Of a stretch of 64,000 nucleotides of DNA, positions 25,876 to 34,596 are shown one piece after another; positions within the stretch are counted from its first letter, which is position 1; every line of letters begins with the position of its first letter. This stretch comes from Paracidovorax valerianellae (GTDB lineage Bacteria; Pseudomonadota; Gammaproteobacteria; Burkholderiales; Burkholderiaceae_C), in NCBI RefSeq assembly GCF_900102625.1, contig NZ_FMZC01000002.1, positions 62,001-126,000 on the forward strand. Direction: 5' to 3'. Position numbers and translations under genes: made by a program. The notes beneath the pieces are model-generated. The model ran no database searches. It was not told the DNA's origin and saw only the letters and a program-made list of their open reading frames with translations.

Positions 25876-26340
25876 TCATTCGCACTCGAAATCAATGTCG
25901 ATTAGATGCTGGTCGCGGTCCTTGCGCGTCGTCGCCGTGCAAGACCTGACGTCGTCGCCGACGCGCTTGTAGATCTGCACCGCGCCAAGGGCGCCGTATT
26001 CGCACACCAGGTAGATTCCATAGGGATTTCTGCTCTCAAATTTCCAGACGCCCTCTGAGACCCCCGATGATTCCTGCTCATCGCTACCGTCAGGGATCAG
26101 CGAGGCCAAATCGCGAGGGTGCCCTGAAAAGACACCCATGGAAAAGAATGGCAAAGACCCGTCTCCCTTGAGGATGGCCTGGGTTCCTTCCGGTACATCC
26201 TGGGTTTGCAGGACCGTCTCTGAAACAGCCAGTCTCATTGGACACTTCAACGTGTCCTTGGCAAACGCTGCACCGCATAGCAGCACCCCAGCCAACGACA
26301 TTGCCGCGATCGCAGCGGTTGAAAAACGTTTGGATGACAC
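25876..26340 (-). CDS. Exported protein, STY0301-like
   Basis: 154 residues with a clear signal peptide (SSKRFSTAAIAAMSLAGVLL, cleavage near AFA-KD) and four Cys in the mature part (KCPMRL, LVCEYG, SCTATT, FECE), consistent with two periplasmic disulphides. The layout (early CP residues, a central LVCEYG strand and a final Cys) resembles the STY0301 family of uncharacterised periplasmic proteins often found near interbacterial-competition genes. Function unknown; a periplasmic immunity role is only a guess. Confidence 0.6.
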   Translation of the reverse strand: MSSKRFSTAAIAAMSLAGVLLCGAAFAKDTLKCPMRLAVSETVLQTQDVPEGTQAILKGDGSLPFFSMGVFSGHPRDLASLIPDGSDEQESSGVSEGVWKFESRNPYGIYLVCEYGALGAVQIYKRVGDDVRSCTATTRKDRDQHLIDIDFECE

Positions 26341-26364
26341 GCGATGACTCCTGATGCGTTGGGC

Positions 26365-27432
26365 TTATGGGTTGGAGGGCGAGGACGACAACAGATGCGT
26401 GAGCGGAAGCGAGTGCGCCGGGCCGCCTGGACGGCACTGGCGAAGTCGCTCGGTCTCCGTGGTGACCTGGGCTGGCTCCCAGGTCACCCGGATCAACGCG
26501 TACCGATGCGGCACCGCCCATTGATTCGGACCGGTATCGATCGCACTGTATCCAGTCAGGCAGTCCGAGGCGGACCTGGCTACCCTTGCCGCGCTCAGGG
26601 TGCGGTAAGAACCTGCGACGACGGCCTGCACCTGCGGCGGAGGAGGTTCCTCGGAAAACACCTGCTGTTCGGTATCCCACTTCAGCTGACGAGCAAGCAC
26701 GTCATCTGCAGCATCGTCGTCAGGCGAGAAGAACAGTGAGAGGTAGACCGGAGCATGGCGCTTGGGGATCGCGACCCAGGACACGTGAGGGCCCTGCGGC
26801 TCGACCTTGGACCACGCCACTTTCAGATCACCCGATACCGCGGTCAACAGGGCGTGCTGACGTTTCGGATGCTCGAACCCCGCAGTCTGCGTCACGAGCA
26901 GTGCATACGCACCTGTTTGCTTGCCCGGCTCAAGCGGCACCGCGCCGGCGGAGACGGTGACCTGATCCTCCTCCAGGCCCGTCGTCCAGACGCGTGGCAA
27001 AGCCGCTCCGAAGAATGCGATGGGTTCAGCGGTGTGCGTCTGCGCATCGGCTCCCCATGCAGGCGCGCCCGACGCGTAACACGTCAACCTGACCGATCCA
27101 TGCGTGTCAACGCCCTTCTTCGCATGGCCTTCTGCAGACTCTGCTTGCGATGTCCTCGCGACCAAGCGCACCTCAAAGGGACATGCGGCGTCATCGCATG
27201 GGACAAGAGCGAGCTCGTAGGTCGAACGGCGTCCGCCATCCGCACCGATGTCCGCGGGAAGCGACTCCAGCACCTGGCGGCTCGGATCATCGGGAGCGCA
27301 CGCATCGACGGATCCCAGCATCTCCACCACTGGTAACACACCCATCATCATCGCAGGCACGATCGCCCTGCCAACATACTGGCCTGGAGACAACCTATGC
27401 CGAATCCATCGACGCACGCAGTCCTGCACCAC
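26365..27432 (-). CDS. Large exported protein of unknown function
   Basis: 355 residues. The likely start is GTG at 27432, giving an Arg-rich N-terminus and a hydrophobic stretch (AIVPAMMMGVLPVVEML), then ACAPDD, compatible with a signal peptide; internal ATGs near residue 28 are alternatives. The mature part is beta-rich with paired Cys (PCDDAACPF). It lies 24 bases upstream of the STY0301-like gene, on the same strand. I recognise no domain. The three successive exported genes (25.9-28.3 kb) form a secreted-protein cluster. Confidence 0.55.
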   Translation of the reverse strand: MVQDCVRRWIRHRLSPGQYVGRAIVPAMMMGVLPVVEMLGSVDACAPDDPSRQVLESLPADIGADGGRRSTYELALVPCDDAACPFEVRLVARTSQAESAEGHAKKGVDTHGSVRLTCYASGAPAWGADAQTHTAEPIAFFGAALPRVWTTGLEEDQVTVSAGAVPLEPGKQTGAYALLVTQTAGFEHPKRQHALLTAVSGDLKVAWSKVEPQGPHVSWVAIPKRHAPVYLSLFFSPDDDAADDVLARQLKWDTEQQVFSEEPPPPQVQAVVAGSYRTLSAARVARSASDCLTGYSAIDTGPNQWAVPHRYALIRVTWEPAQVTTETERLRQCRPGGPAHSLPLTHLLSSSPSNP

Positions 27433-27644
27433 CTAGCTCCTTGCGCCTGAGAAGTTGCCTGGCTTGAGCCATCCGACCCCATCAAGCAGACCATCGTGTC
27501 CTCCTCGCATGCCTCGTTGGCGATAAACCACCTGCAGTCGATGGCGTCCCAGCGGCCGTCGAGTGGATGCGATACGCGAGGCGATGCGTGGTGCGTCCGT
27601 CGACCAACGGCAACCCCACGAGCAGAAAATCGGCAGGCTTTCGC

Positions 27645-28328
27645 TCATCGGGGAGAAGGGGCTGCGGTGTAGAGATCCGATGCGACACGAGGCGGGTGCA
27701 CGACGAGGGTGCTGTACCCGCGATAGCTGCCGGTCTTGAGCTGGTCGGTCACCCAGACGATCCATTCGGGTGCTTGGCCCGTTCCATGGTCGATGATGCC
27801 CACCACCTCCAACCGGAAGAACTGCTCCGGTGTTTCCACTTGCACGGTGCTGCCTTCGGATCGAACGTCGCCGGGCAGCAACGCACTGAGCGTGCGCTTG
27901 CTGGCATCAGTGCGATTGTGCAGCGATGAAGGGAATGAGCGCAGGTCCAGCTTTTCATACAGGGTTTTGCCCTGTTCGCCGGAGGCTGCGGCCTTCTGCG
28001 CGACGACGGGCTTACCCGCAATGATGCGAATGCCGTCGCACAGCCGATACTCGCTTCGAATCTCGAAGTTGCGAGTCGATTCGACTGGCTTGCTTGTCGA
28101 CAACAGATCCGAATACTCCAGGCAGTTCTTGGCTGAAGCGCCGTTGTCGAACGCGAGCGGCGTGCGCCCGGCCGGCAGGGTTGCTTTGAGGTTTTGCAGC
28201 GCCGAGAGCAGTTCCGAGTTGATGACATGCACCACACCAGCGGCGTTGTCGGCAGCAGCACTGGTGTTGGCAGCATGCAAAGCACCGGTCACCATCACCG
28301 CGGCGGCAAGGGCTATCGCCCGTTTCAT
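27645..28328 (-). CDS. Exported hypothetical protein
   Basis: 227 residues. ATG at 28328 gives a good signal peptide (KRAIALAAAVMVTGALHAANT). The mature region has two Cys (KNCLEYSD, YRLCDGIRI) and ends in Pro/Ser/Ala-rich residues. Ends 212 bases before the next exported gene; that gap shows no gene. No family recognised. Same strand and style as its two downstream neighbours, suggesting one functional cluster. Confidence 0.6.
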   Translation of the reverse strand: MKRAIALAAAVMVTGALHAANTSAAADNAAGVVHVINSELLSALQNLKATLPAGRTPLAFDNGASAKNCLEYSDLLSTSKPVESTRNFEIRSEYRLCDGIRIIAGKPVVAQKAAASGEQGKTLYEKLDLRSFPSSLHNRTDASKRTLSALLPGDVRSEGSTVQVETPEQFFRLEVVGIIDHGTGQAPEWIVWVTDQLKTGSYRGYSTLVVHPPRVASDLYTAAPSPR

Positions 28329-28357
28329 TCGCAGCGCTCGCGCAAGCAGCAAAGGGA

Positions 28358-29062
28358 TCAATCCAGGTTCATCGGCTGTTCGGTGACATGCCTGAGCAGG
28401 CAGGGATGCAGGTGGTCCTTCGGATAGATCCACGGTGCCTCTTCCTCCGTGCCCGCCGATGCCAAACCGAGATCACGGTCAATCGCATCGAAATAATATT
28501 TTTGCGACAAGCCATCCAGCTGGGAGATCACATGCTGGGGAATCGAGGTGCCGTCGGGCTGCCGGCTCCAACCGGTCTTCTGGATGGTGAACGATCTCCA
28601 GATCGGATCGGTATTGAAGTTCGTGGCGCTGGAGGACAAGGCCACGTAGTCCGTGCCGTCTCCGTCCTTGTACTTGACGACCTCGCGCAGCACCCTGAAG
28701 GATGGCACGTCCTCGATCTCATCGGGATTGCGGCGATCAAGAATGTAGAAATAGAACATTGTCTGACTGGCCAGATCGTACTGAATGATCAGTTCGTCCG
28801 ACCCCGGATGCAGATAGTTCTCCAGCGTTCTGCGGTAGCGTGAATCCGGAGAGGGATGGCTTTTCTGAAAATTCAAGAACGACGTCAGCGTCGCCGACTG
28901 GCTTCGAGCCTCGGCCAGCGCCTCTTGATACTCCCGATCAATCGCGCGGTTAGCGAGGATGTAGTTGATATCCTGCACCAGCGCTTTACCGTGGTCGTCG
29001 CAGAAACGCTCGAATGCCAGTGGGGACAGCGAAATTGCAGCAAAAATACCAGTTGGATCCAT
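28358..29062 (-). CDS. Hypothetical cytoplasmic protein, possible effector or immunity protein
   Basis: 234 residues, ATG at 29062 after GAAGGTC. No signal peptide. Mixed alpha/beta composition with PSPDSRYRRTLENYLHPG, MFYFYILDRRNPDEIEDV and FNTDPIWRSFTIQKTGW. It is 30 bases upstream of an exported protein on the same strand. A duplicated 60-80 base segment lies 76-135 bases upstream of its start. No domain recognised. Confidence 0.55.
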   Translation of the reverse strand: MDPTGIFAAISLSPLAFERFCDDHGKALVQDINYILANRAIDREYQEALAEARSQSATLTSFLNFQKSHPSPDSRYRRTLENYLHPGSDELIIQYDLASQTMFYFYILDRRNPDEIEDVPSFRVLREVVKYKDGDGTDYVALSSSATNFNTDPIWRSFTIQKTGWSRQPDGTSIPQHVISQLDGLSQKYYFDAIDRDLGLASAGTEEEAPWIYPKDHLHPCLLRHVTEQPMNLD

Positions 29063-29137
29063 GTTGACCTTCGATGACGGTTTGCACCAAGTAGCCGCTG
29101 CGCACGGGCCAACCCAGTGTCGTGCAAGCACATGCAT

Positions 29138-29197
29138 TTCTTCAAGAAGACGAGCGAGAAGGACCACGCCCTACCCCGTCTTGTTCGACTATCGCAT
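29138..29197. repeat. Repeat B, copy 1
   Basis: Segment containing GACGAGCGAGAAGGACC and CCTACCCCG, repeated with small changes at 31846-31925. It lies 76 bases upstream of the 234-residue gene (minus strand). It may be a shared promoter region or a recombination remnant. Confidence 0.6.
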
Positions 29198-29241
29198 GTG
29201 ACCCAGAAGATTAGAATGAGCTGTACACGCTGCTGGAGCGA

Positions 29242-29712
29242 TCAGGGTGACTGGTCGTCCGACAGAAGAAATGCCAGATACTTTGGATCCTCTTCCGAGA
29301 ACAGTTCAGCCCCTTCCAGCATATGGGCCTGCGTAAGCATGTGCCTGGACTGCACTCGTTCTCCCAGTTCAAACAGCGACTGGCCCGTCCGCAGCAGGAG
29401 ATATGGATTAGCGATCCCATCCGGCCCGCTCATAGCATCCAGAAAAGAGATTCGTGCCATCTTGAAATCAGCGAGATCGAAGTAAGCTTCGCCGAGCGAG
29501 CCGTTCAACCAGGTCCAGGCACCCCAATCATGTTGAGGAGCGGGCAACAGGTCGAGGGCCTGTTGCAGGGGTGCCACCGCGGCCGCCGGCCTGCCGTTCT
29601 CCAACGCGTCATTGGCTAGCTCCGACAGTGCCATGACTTTTTCGTAAATGTCATCGGGCAACTCAGCCTCCTCCTCATTGTCGTCGGAGTCATCGAAATC
29701 GACTTCTGCCAT
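29242..29712 (-). CDS. TPR-like helical protein, paralogue group member
   Basis: 156 residues. An acidic N-terminus (DFDDSDDNEEEAELPDD) is followed by tetratricopeptide-like helices (ANDALENGRPAAAVAPLQQAL, LGEAYFDLADFKMARISFLDAM, LRTGQSLFELGERVQS). The end EDPKYLAFLLSDDQ resembles the end of the next upstream gene (EEPKYLKFALDQMK), so the two are probably paralogous. Their starts and stops are 7 bases apart. Such small TPR proteins are common as immunity or chaperone partners near type VI effectors; no effector is visible beside them. Confidence 0.6.
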   Translation of the reverse strand: MAEVDFDDSDDNEEEAELPDDIYEKVMALSELANDALENGRPAAAVAPLQQALDLLPAPQHDWGAWTWLNGSLGEAYFDLADFKMARISFLDAMSGPDGIANPYLLLRTGQSLFELGERVQSRHMLTQAHMLEGAELFSEEDPKYLAFLLSDDQSP

Positions 29713-29719
29713 TACTCTT

Positions 29720-30151
29720 CTACCTTTTCATCTGGTCAAGAGCGAACTTCAGGTACTTGGGTTCTTCACCGACGTAACCTCTTCGCCCACCCAATTCATA
29801 TGCCTTGATCAGGTACTGAGCAGCCAGATCCTGCCTGTCCGAATCCAAGTAGATCCTGCCAAGGATGATGTAGGGCTCAGCGTCGTACGGCAGCAAGTCA
29901 CATTTGAACAGCTCCCCCGCCCATTGCTCGGCGACCGCGTAGTCCCTCCGCTCCCGATAGAAATCCGCAATGTCTTTTATCAGGCTCTGGGAAGAGTCCC
30001 AAAGATGCTTTGGATCCGGATAGGCGTTCCAGACAGATAACAGCATCTTCTCGGCCAGAACATAGTCACCTGAACCCTTGGCTTCTCTATAAACCATTCC
30101 ACACTTCATCTCTTCCTGATGGACATGGGCAGGCAAACTTTTGGCTGTCAT
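29720..30151 (-). CDS. TPR-like helical protein
   Basis: 143 residues with TPR-like helix pairs: GDYVLAEKMLLSVWNAYPD, RRDYAVAEQWAGELF, AEPYIILGRIYLDSDRQDLAAQYL. It shares its C-terminal EEPKYLKF pattern with the downstream gene. Its 5' end and leader (30050-30165) recur in decayed form at 31695-31809, in front of the DUF1444-like gene. Start ATG 30151 has only a weak ribosome site. Function unknown, possibly an immunity or adaptor protein. Confidence 0.6.
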   Translation of the reverse strand: MTAKSLPAHVHQEEMKCGMVYREAKGSGDYVLAEKMLLSVWNAYPDPKHLWDSSQSLIKDIADFYRERRDYAVAEQWAGELFKCDLLPYDAEPYIILGRIYLDSDRQDLAAQYLIKAYELGGRRGYVGEEPKYLKFALDQMKR

Positions 30152-30165
30152 AAGATATCCAGAAA
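30050..30165. repeat. Repeat A, copy 1 (5' end of TPR-like gene)
   Basis: This segment, covering the first about 34 codons of the TPR-like gene and its leader, is repeated at 31695-31809. Shared blocks include CTCGGCCAGAACATAGTCAC, CATCTCTTCCTGA and GGGCAGGCAAACTT. Confidence 0.7.
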
Positions 30166-30428
30166 ACGGGCGTGCGGAGAGATAGGTGTTTGTGGCGCTA
30201 AGCTCGGCTGTTGTGCGGTGATGCCCTGCGTAGGCCAGGATCGCATGGCATACAAGCCTTTCAGCATCATTTGCTTGCCCATTTCAAGTCGACGCACAAA
30301 GGTAAGTCGGGCATGTCTATGGGCGTTGGTCCGGCTGGGCGTCCTGAGTTGATTGGATTTTTGGCGAAGTCCAGTCTCTCGAAACCAATCCGGATGAACT
30401 CCGGATCCAATCGAGTGACCCCTCATAG

Positions 30429-31658
30429 CTAGGCCGGCACCAATTGCTGCAATTGCACGGAACTGGGAAAGCTTCGCACGCGATAGCGCGGCGGATACAA
30501 ATCTGGCTGCAGCTCCATCAATGCACCGACAACATCGACCGCCTGGTTCCACTGCGCCACCACCACATCGGCATCGCCTTCCTCGTTAGACGTGACGAAG
30601 GCGATGCGGTCGGCCTTAGGCAGCAGGATGTCTACATCTTCGGTCCAGGTGGCGAGCGAGAATTGATGGCCGCTCCCGTCGTTTTCCTTGTACAAGCGGT
30701 AGGACGCGACAAAGATGTCCAGCTGTTCGGCCTTGTGCACAGCCTGCAGCAACTCGTTCTGCATCGCATAGCTGGAGGCGTCCATCATGCGTCGCAGGTC
30801 GCCTTGGCGACGCAGATGCTGGGGCTGCGACAGCGCGAAGGGCACGATGCGGCGCTCTTCGTATGTGTAGGCTAGCGCGGAGATGCAGCGCCCTTGACTG
30901 GCGGCTTCGATGCTCAGTTCCAGCATGGCCGCCATGGGCGCTTCGTCGCGGTCGCCGACGACCAGCAGGCAATCGCGGGTGGGCAGCATGAACACAGGGC
31001 GCCCCCTGACCGCTACGCGCGCGATCACGTCGGGCAACAGCACGCGGCTGGTATCGTAGGCGTCCTGCCAGGCGCCCCGGAACACGCCTGGGGCCACCTC
31101 CACAAAGCGGTCTGAGGTGGCGTCGCGCAGGTTGTCATGAGCGATGGCCAGGCCTTGTTCCAAGGTGATGCCCCATTCTTGATTCGGCCCCTGCAACAGG
31201 GGGGAGACAGACTCGACGCGGTCGACGGCCAGCAACTCGACGCAGTCGTCGGCGATGTCGCGGAAGACGACAGTGAACGCGGCATCGGGACCGTGCTCGC
31301 GGCGGTGAACCAGCCGCATTTCCTCTAGCATGGCGCGGTGGCGCAGCACCGGCATCAGTGTAGGCCGCACCTGTTCGAACGTCATGGCCTGGCTTTCTCC
31401 GTTGTTCCCTTCCATGAAGGCGGCGACATAGCTGCGGATCGCTTCATCCCGGCCGCGGTGGTCGGAATTGCTGTAGGTTTGATACAGGTTGTGGAGATTG
31501 ATGGTGCGACCATTGCGACCGACCAGTTGGAACGTGTCCGGATCGTAGTCCATGTCTTCGCCAGCGCCCTGCGCGCGCAACGCGGCGAGGAATCGCTTGG
31601 CAAAAGTGTCAGGGCCGGGTTTGCGGTTGAATAGCATGTCGAACAGTGCAGCGAACAT
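30429..31658 (-). CDS. DUF1444-like protein
   Basis: 409 residues, ATG at 31658 (MFAALFDMLFNRKPGPD). The open frame continues upstream for 36 codons, but that part is the decayed repeat A and not homologous protein. The length, the N-terminal FAKRFLAALRAQG and the central VLLPDVIARVAVRGRP...TRDCLLVVGD are consistent with the DUF1444/YtpQ family of uncharacterised cytoplasmic proteins. It sits between two TPR-like genes and exported proteins. The 277-base gap downstream (30152-30428) shows no gene. Confidence 0.6.
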   Translation of the reverse strand: MFAALFDMLFNRKPGPDTFAKRFLAALRAQGAGEDMDYDPDTFQLVGRNGRTINLHNLYQTYSNSDHRGRDEAIRSYVAAFMEGNNGESQAMTFEQVRPTLMPVLRHRAMLEEMRLVHRREHGPDAAFTVVFRDIADDCVELLAVDRVESVSPLLQGPNQEWGITLEQGLAIAHDNLRDATSDRFVEVAPGVFRGAWQDAYDTSRVLLPDVIARVAVRGRPVFMLPTRDCLLVVGDRDEAPMAAMLELSIEAASQGRCISALAYTYEERRIVPFALSQPQHLRRQGDLRRMMDASSYAMQNELLQAVHKAEQLDIFVASYRLYKENDGSGHQFSLATWTEDVDILLPKADRIAFVTSNEEGDADVVVAQWNQAVDVVGALMELQPDLYPPRYRVRSFPSSVQLQQLVPA

Positions 31659-31694
31659 CAGCAGTGGTCCTCGGCGAATGGGGTCATGCGTGCG

Positions 31695-31809
31695 CTCGGC
31701 CAGAACATAGTCACCCGGCCTTCGCCTCACTAGTAAGTAGTCCCATACGTCATCTCTTCCTGACAAACCTGGGCAGGCAAACTTGCGGCTGTCATACGGT
31801 ATCTAGAAA
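31695..31809 (-). pseudogene. Decayed 5' end of a TPR-like gene (repeat A, copy 2)
   Basis: Starting at the ATG at 31795, the frame reads MTAASLPAQVCQEEMTYGTTY and then TAG, matching the first 21 codons of the TPR-like gene at 30151 with substitutions and a premature stop. Downstream, DNA similarity continues (GGTGACTATGTTCTGGCCGA) until it meets the DUF1444-like start. Only this 5' stub remains. Confidence 0.65.
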
Positions 31810-31845
31810 TCTTTGGAAAAATTAACCCCAATCGCCGCACAGGTC

Positions 31846-31925
31846 TTCTTCCATAAGGAGACGAGCGAGAAGGACCGTACCCTACCCCGCCTTCTGACGT
31901 GCCGCATATTCGACCATCGCTCGTG
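31846..31925. repeat. Repeat B, copy 2
   Basis: Second copy of the segment at 29138-29197 (GACGAGCGAGAAGGACC, CCTACCCCG, CGACCATCGC). It lies about 50 bases upstream of the decayed TPR start on the minus side and about 43 bases before the exported protein on the plus side. Confidence 0.6.
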
Positions 31926-31967
31926 CCGCTGGCACACTGGCACCTTCGAATCGATGCAGACTGCCCC

Positions 31968-32600
31968 ATGCTGCCCGCCCTGAACGTGCTGCTTACCGTG
32001 CTGTCCGGTGCCGCGATGTGCAGCGTAGGCGCCGCATACGCCGTCAGCCATGACCGGTCACCGGAGTGCGTCAAGGCACCGGCCCTCACAGGGGACACGG
32101 CGTTGTGCACTGCGCAGCATGGCTTGCTGAAGCTCACGTATGAGCGCGCGTCTGGCCGCATCGTGCTGCAGGCGCCCACTGCACGAAAGAATGTGCTGGA
32201 GACCATCCCCCACCCTTACGACCCCGCACGGGTTGGCGCGGAGAACCTCATCCGCTGGCTACCAATGAAGCTGCAGCCTTATCTCGCACACGGCAAGCTG
32301 CTCTATTTCTCCGCACGCCGTTCATCACCAGGCGATGGGCATGGCTACTGTGGCGCGGGTGCCGAGATCAGCGTGACCGTGGTGAACCTGCGCCCCGTGC
32401 CGAAGGTCGAAGGACATGTGCCGGTGTCCAGCTGCCTGGACAACATTGAACTGGCAGCCAGCAGCGGCAGCGACCTGAGCCCCTACACGGTCAGGAATGG
32501 GAAGTTGACCATTGCGTTCAGCGCTTATCCGGGCCGCGGGCATGTCGTGGCTCAGATCAACGATGATCTGACAGGACTCGATTTCCTGGCATCGCCATGA
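31968..32600 (+). CDS. Exported hypothetical protein
   Basis: 210 residues, ATG at 31968. A signal peptide (LPALNVLLTVLSGAAMCSVGAAYA) precedes a mature domain with Cys residues at PECVKAP, TALCTAQ, GYCGAG and SSCLDN, probably forming disulphides in the periplasm. It overlaps the next membrane-protein gene by 4 bases (ATGA), so the two are coupled. This is a switch to the plus strand. No family recognised. Confidence 0.6.
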   Translation: MLPALNVLLTVLSGAAMCSVGAAYAVSHDRSPECVKAPALTGDTALCTAQHGLLKLTYERASGRIVLQAPTARKNVLETIPHPYDPARVGAENLIRWLPMKLQPYLAHGKLLYFSARRSSPGDGHGYCGAGAEISVTVVNLRPVPKVEGHVPVSSCLDNIELAASSGSDLSPYTVRNGKLTIAFSAYPGRGHVVAQINDDLTGLDFLASP

Positions 32601-32932
32601 TCATCGATCCGCACCCGATCCAAAGCAACCTGTTCGCCATGAAAAAGCTGATTCGCATCGTTTTCCATGCAGCGTCCCTTCTCGGCCTGATGCTCATCGC
32701 ACTGACTGGGCGCAAAGATGATCTGATCTACGAGATGGACCCGTCCATCCTCCCGAATGCCATCGAGAGTGGCTCCGGCAACCACGTCGTCGTAGCCGGA
32801 GTGGTGTTTGCGCTCGTGGCACTGGTGCAGGCGGTCCTTGGCGTTAGAACCCGCTCGCCGTGGGAACGGACGCTCTCTGCCAGCTTGATCATTGTTGGGA
32901 TGGTGCTTGTTGCGCTGAGTTCGGCAAGGTGA
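32597..32932 (+). CDS. Small membrane protein
   Basis: 111 residues with three hydrophobic segments (about 17-40, 64-82, 90-108), and a charged stretch TGRKDDLIYEMDP between the first two. The ATG overlaps the upstream stop (ATGA), indicating co-translation with the exported protein. The pair could be a periplasmic protein plus membrane anchor, for example an immunity unit; this is only an inference. Confidence 0.6.
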   Translation: MIIDPHPIQSNLFAMKKLIRIVFHAASLLGLMLIALTGRKDDLIYEMDPSILPNAIESGSGNHVVVAGVVFALVALVQAVLGVRTRSPWERTLSASLIIVGMVLVALSSAR

Positions 32933-33028
32933 CGTCGTGTGTACGGTGACCTTGATGTCGACGTCGATGCCAGCGCTGTGACCCACCTTTATGCAATCTT
33001 CCACTTGCTTCGAGAAAATGGATCTTCG

Positions 33029-33655
33029 ATGGCAACCAATGAAATGCTCTTTCTGAGCAGCATCGCCAGCCTCTACTTGATGCTGGCAATCAGTCCAGGC
33101 CCCAATTTCCTGGTGATCACGGCAACGGCCATCAGCCAGTCCCGGCGCCAGGCATTGTGTGTGGGGCTGGGTGTTTCCACTGCCAGTGTGGTGTGGGCCA
33201 GTCTCGCTGCGGTGGGCCTGGGCGTGGTGATTGGGCAGTACCACTGGGCCCAACAACTCCTGCGCGCGATCGGTGGGGTCTATCTCGTCTACATCGGCAT
33301 CAGGATGTTCCACGGAGCGGATCGACCGATCACGCAGCACGTGCAGGCTCCCGCAATGCGAGGCTCATGGCAGGCATACCGCTACGGTTTGGCAACCAAT
33401 CTGACGAACCCCAAGACACTGGTGTTTTTCAGCAGTGCCTTCGCGACACTCTTCACCCCGGACCTGGCTTTCTGGGCCAAGGTAGCCGCGGTACTGGTGG
33501 TCGCGGTGATCTCGCTCACCTTGAACACCGTGATCGCCAATGCGTTTTCCGCCGACGCGGCGCGCAAGCGCTACGCCACCACCAAACCGATCATCGACCG
33601 GTTGACCGGCGGGCTACTGATCTTCTTCGGCGCAAGACTTCTTCTACCCAAATAG
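33029..33655 (+). CDS. LysE/RhtB-family amino-acid exporter
   Basis: 208 residues with six hydrophobic helices. The LysE/RhtB hallmark is present: LMLAISPGPNFLVITATAIS at the N-terminus, then RRQALCVGLGVSTASVVW and NLTNPKTLVFFSSAF. These transporters export amino acids such as homoserine, threonine or lysine from the cytoplasm. ATG 33029 gives the family length; the frame is open further upstream without similarity. Nothing nearby indicates its substrate. Confidence 0.88.
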   Translation: MATNEMLFLSSIASLYLMLAISPGPNFLVITATAISQSRRQALCVGLGVSTASVVWASLAAVGLGVVIGQYHWAQQLLRAIGGVYLVYIGIRMFHGADRPITQHVQAPAMRGSWQAYRYGLATNLTNPKTLVFFSSAFATLFTPDLAFWAKVAAVLVVAVISLTLNTVIANAFSADAARKRYATTKPIIDRLTGGLLIFFGARLLLPK

Positions 33656-33744
33656 AAACTTTGCCACCATGTGCCGCCAAGCCGCGTCGGCCTTCACCTA
33701 TGCAGTCCGTTGCTTGCCAAAGCGTTAGCAACCTTCCTAGCACC

Positions 33745-34596
33745 CTAGGCAACGTGCGCCTCGCGCTCCCAGGCTTGGCGTTGCGCGATGGCCAAGCGCT
33801 CGGCTTCTTTTTCACCATAACGAAGCACAGAGAAGTACTTTCGCTTGGGTAATCCCTCTGGTTTGGTGAACTGAGCCACTCGATACGTCACCCTCCGCAC
33901 CTGTCCGTTGCGCAGAACCGTTTTGACATTGACAGTACCTACACCTGGAACTCTATCGGTCTGCTGGCGATACGGATTGGGCGCGGGCTCCTGCTTGTTG
34001 GGAATGATGCAAACAGCAGGCTCATCATTACCGCTCGACGACCGGAGGTCGAGCTTTTCGTCGTGGTAAATGACGTACCCGTGAACCTGCTTGAGCAATT
34101 CAACGCGTGCCCCAATTGCCAGTTGTCTTGCTTTTTCCTCGCCATATACGCGCACTGCGAACTGCCGCGTCTTGCATGTGCCGTCTTCAAAGTGAATAGA
34201 GGCTTTCCATTCGCCCATTTTCGTGCGAAACACACCAGGCACACCGCTGGTATTCGTTGATCGGCGAATGGCGTGTGCCTCTTGCTTTGTCAACGGCGGG
34301 AAACGTTCGTTGACCTCATCCCTAAAAGCCAGTGCAGCTTTTAACGCTTCTTCCATACTGCCAAATGCCTTCGCACTGAATTGACGCCCAATGACGCTTC
34401 CACGACGGCGAATGCTTACACGCCAAGCGGACGGAACTGAGTTGACAGTGCGCATGCTAATGCCATAACGCTTTTTCTGGGCGCTCAACCCCAACCAAGC
34501 GTCACGCTGTACAAAAGGATGATCTTTGGCGCCTTCACCAATCCGCTGTTCAACATCTCTGTTGTGCAAAGGGGCGCTGATGATGCCAAATACCAT
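33745..34596 (-). CDS. Protein with three AP2-like DNA-binding repeats
   Basis: 283 residues. Three repeats look like the AP2/ERF beta-sheet fold: RYGISMRTVNS...WRVSIRRRGS (about 40-100), SGVPGVFRTKMGEWKASIHF...FAVRVYGEEKA (about 118-175), and RVPGVGTVNVKTVL...FSVLRYGEKEAERLA (about 220-275). Bacterial AP2 proteins occur in mobile DNA, often fused to HNH endonucleases, and bind DNA. Here no HNH motif is visible. The start at 34596 (ATG with a weak AGG) is uncertain; a TTG 30 bases upstream is possible. It may be a regulator or remnant of a mobile endonuclease. Confidence 0.65.
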   Translation of the reverse strand: MVFGIISAPLHNRDVEQRIGEGAKDHPFVQRDAWLGLSAQKKRYGISMRTVNSVPSAWRVSIRRRGSVIGRQFSAKAFGSMEEALKAALAFRDEVNERFPPLTKQEAHAIRRSTNTSGVPGVFRTKMGEWKASIHFEDGTCKTRQFAVRVYGEEKARQLAIGARVELLKQVHGYVIYHDEKLDLRSSSGNDEPAVCIIPNKQEPAPNPYRQQTDRVPGVGTVNVKTVLRNGQVRRVTYRVAQFTKPEGLPKRKYFSVLRYGEKEAERLAIAQRQAWEREAHVA

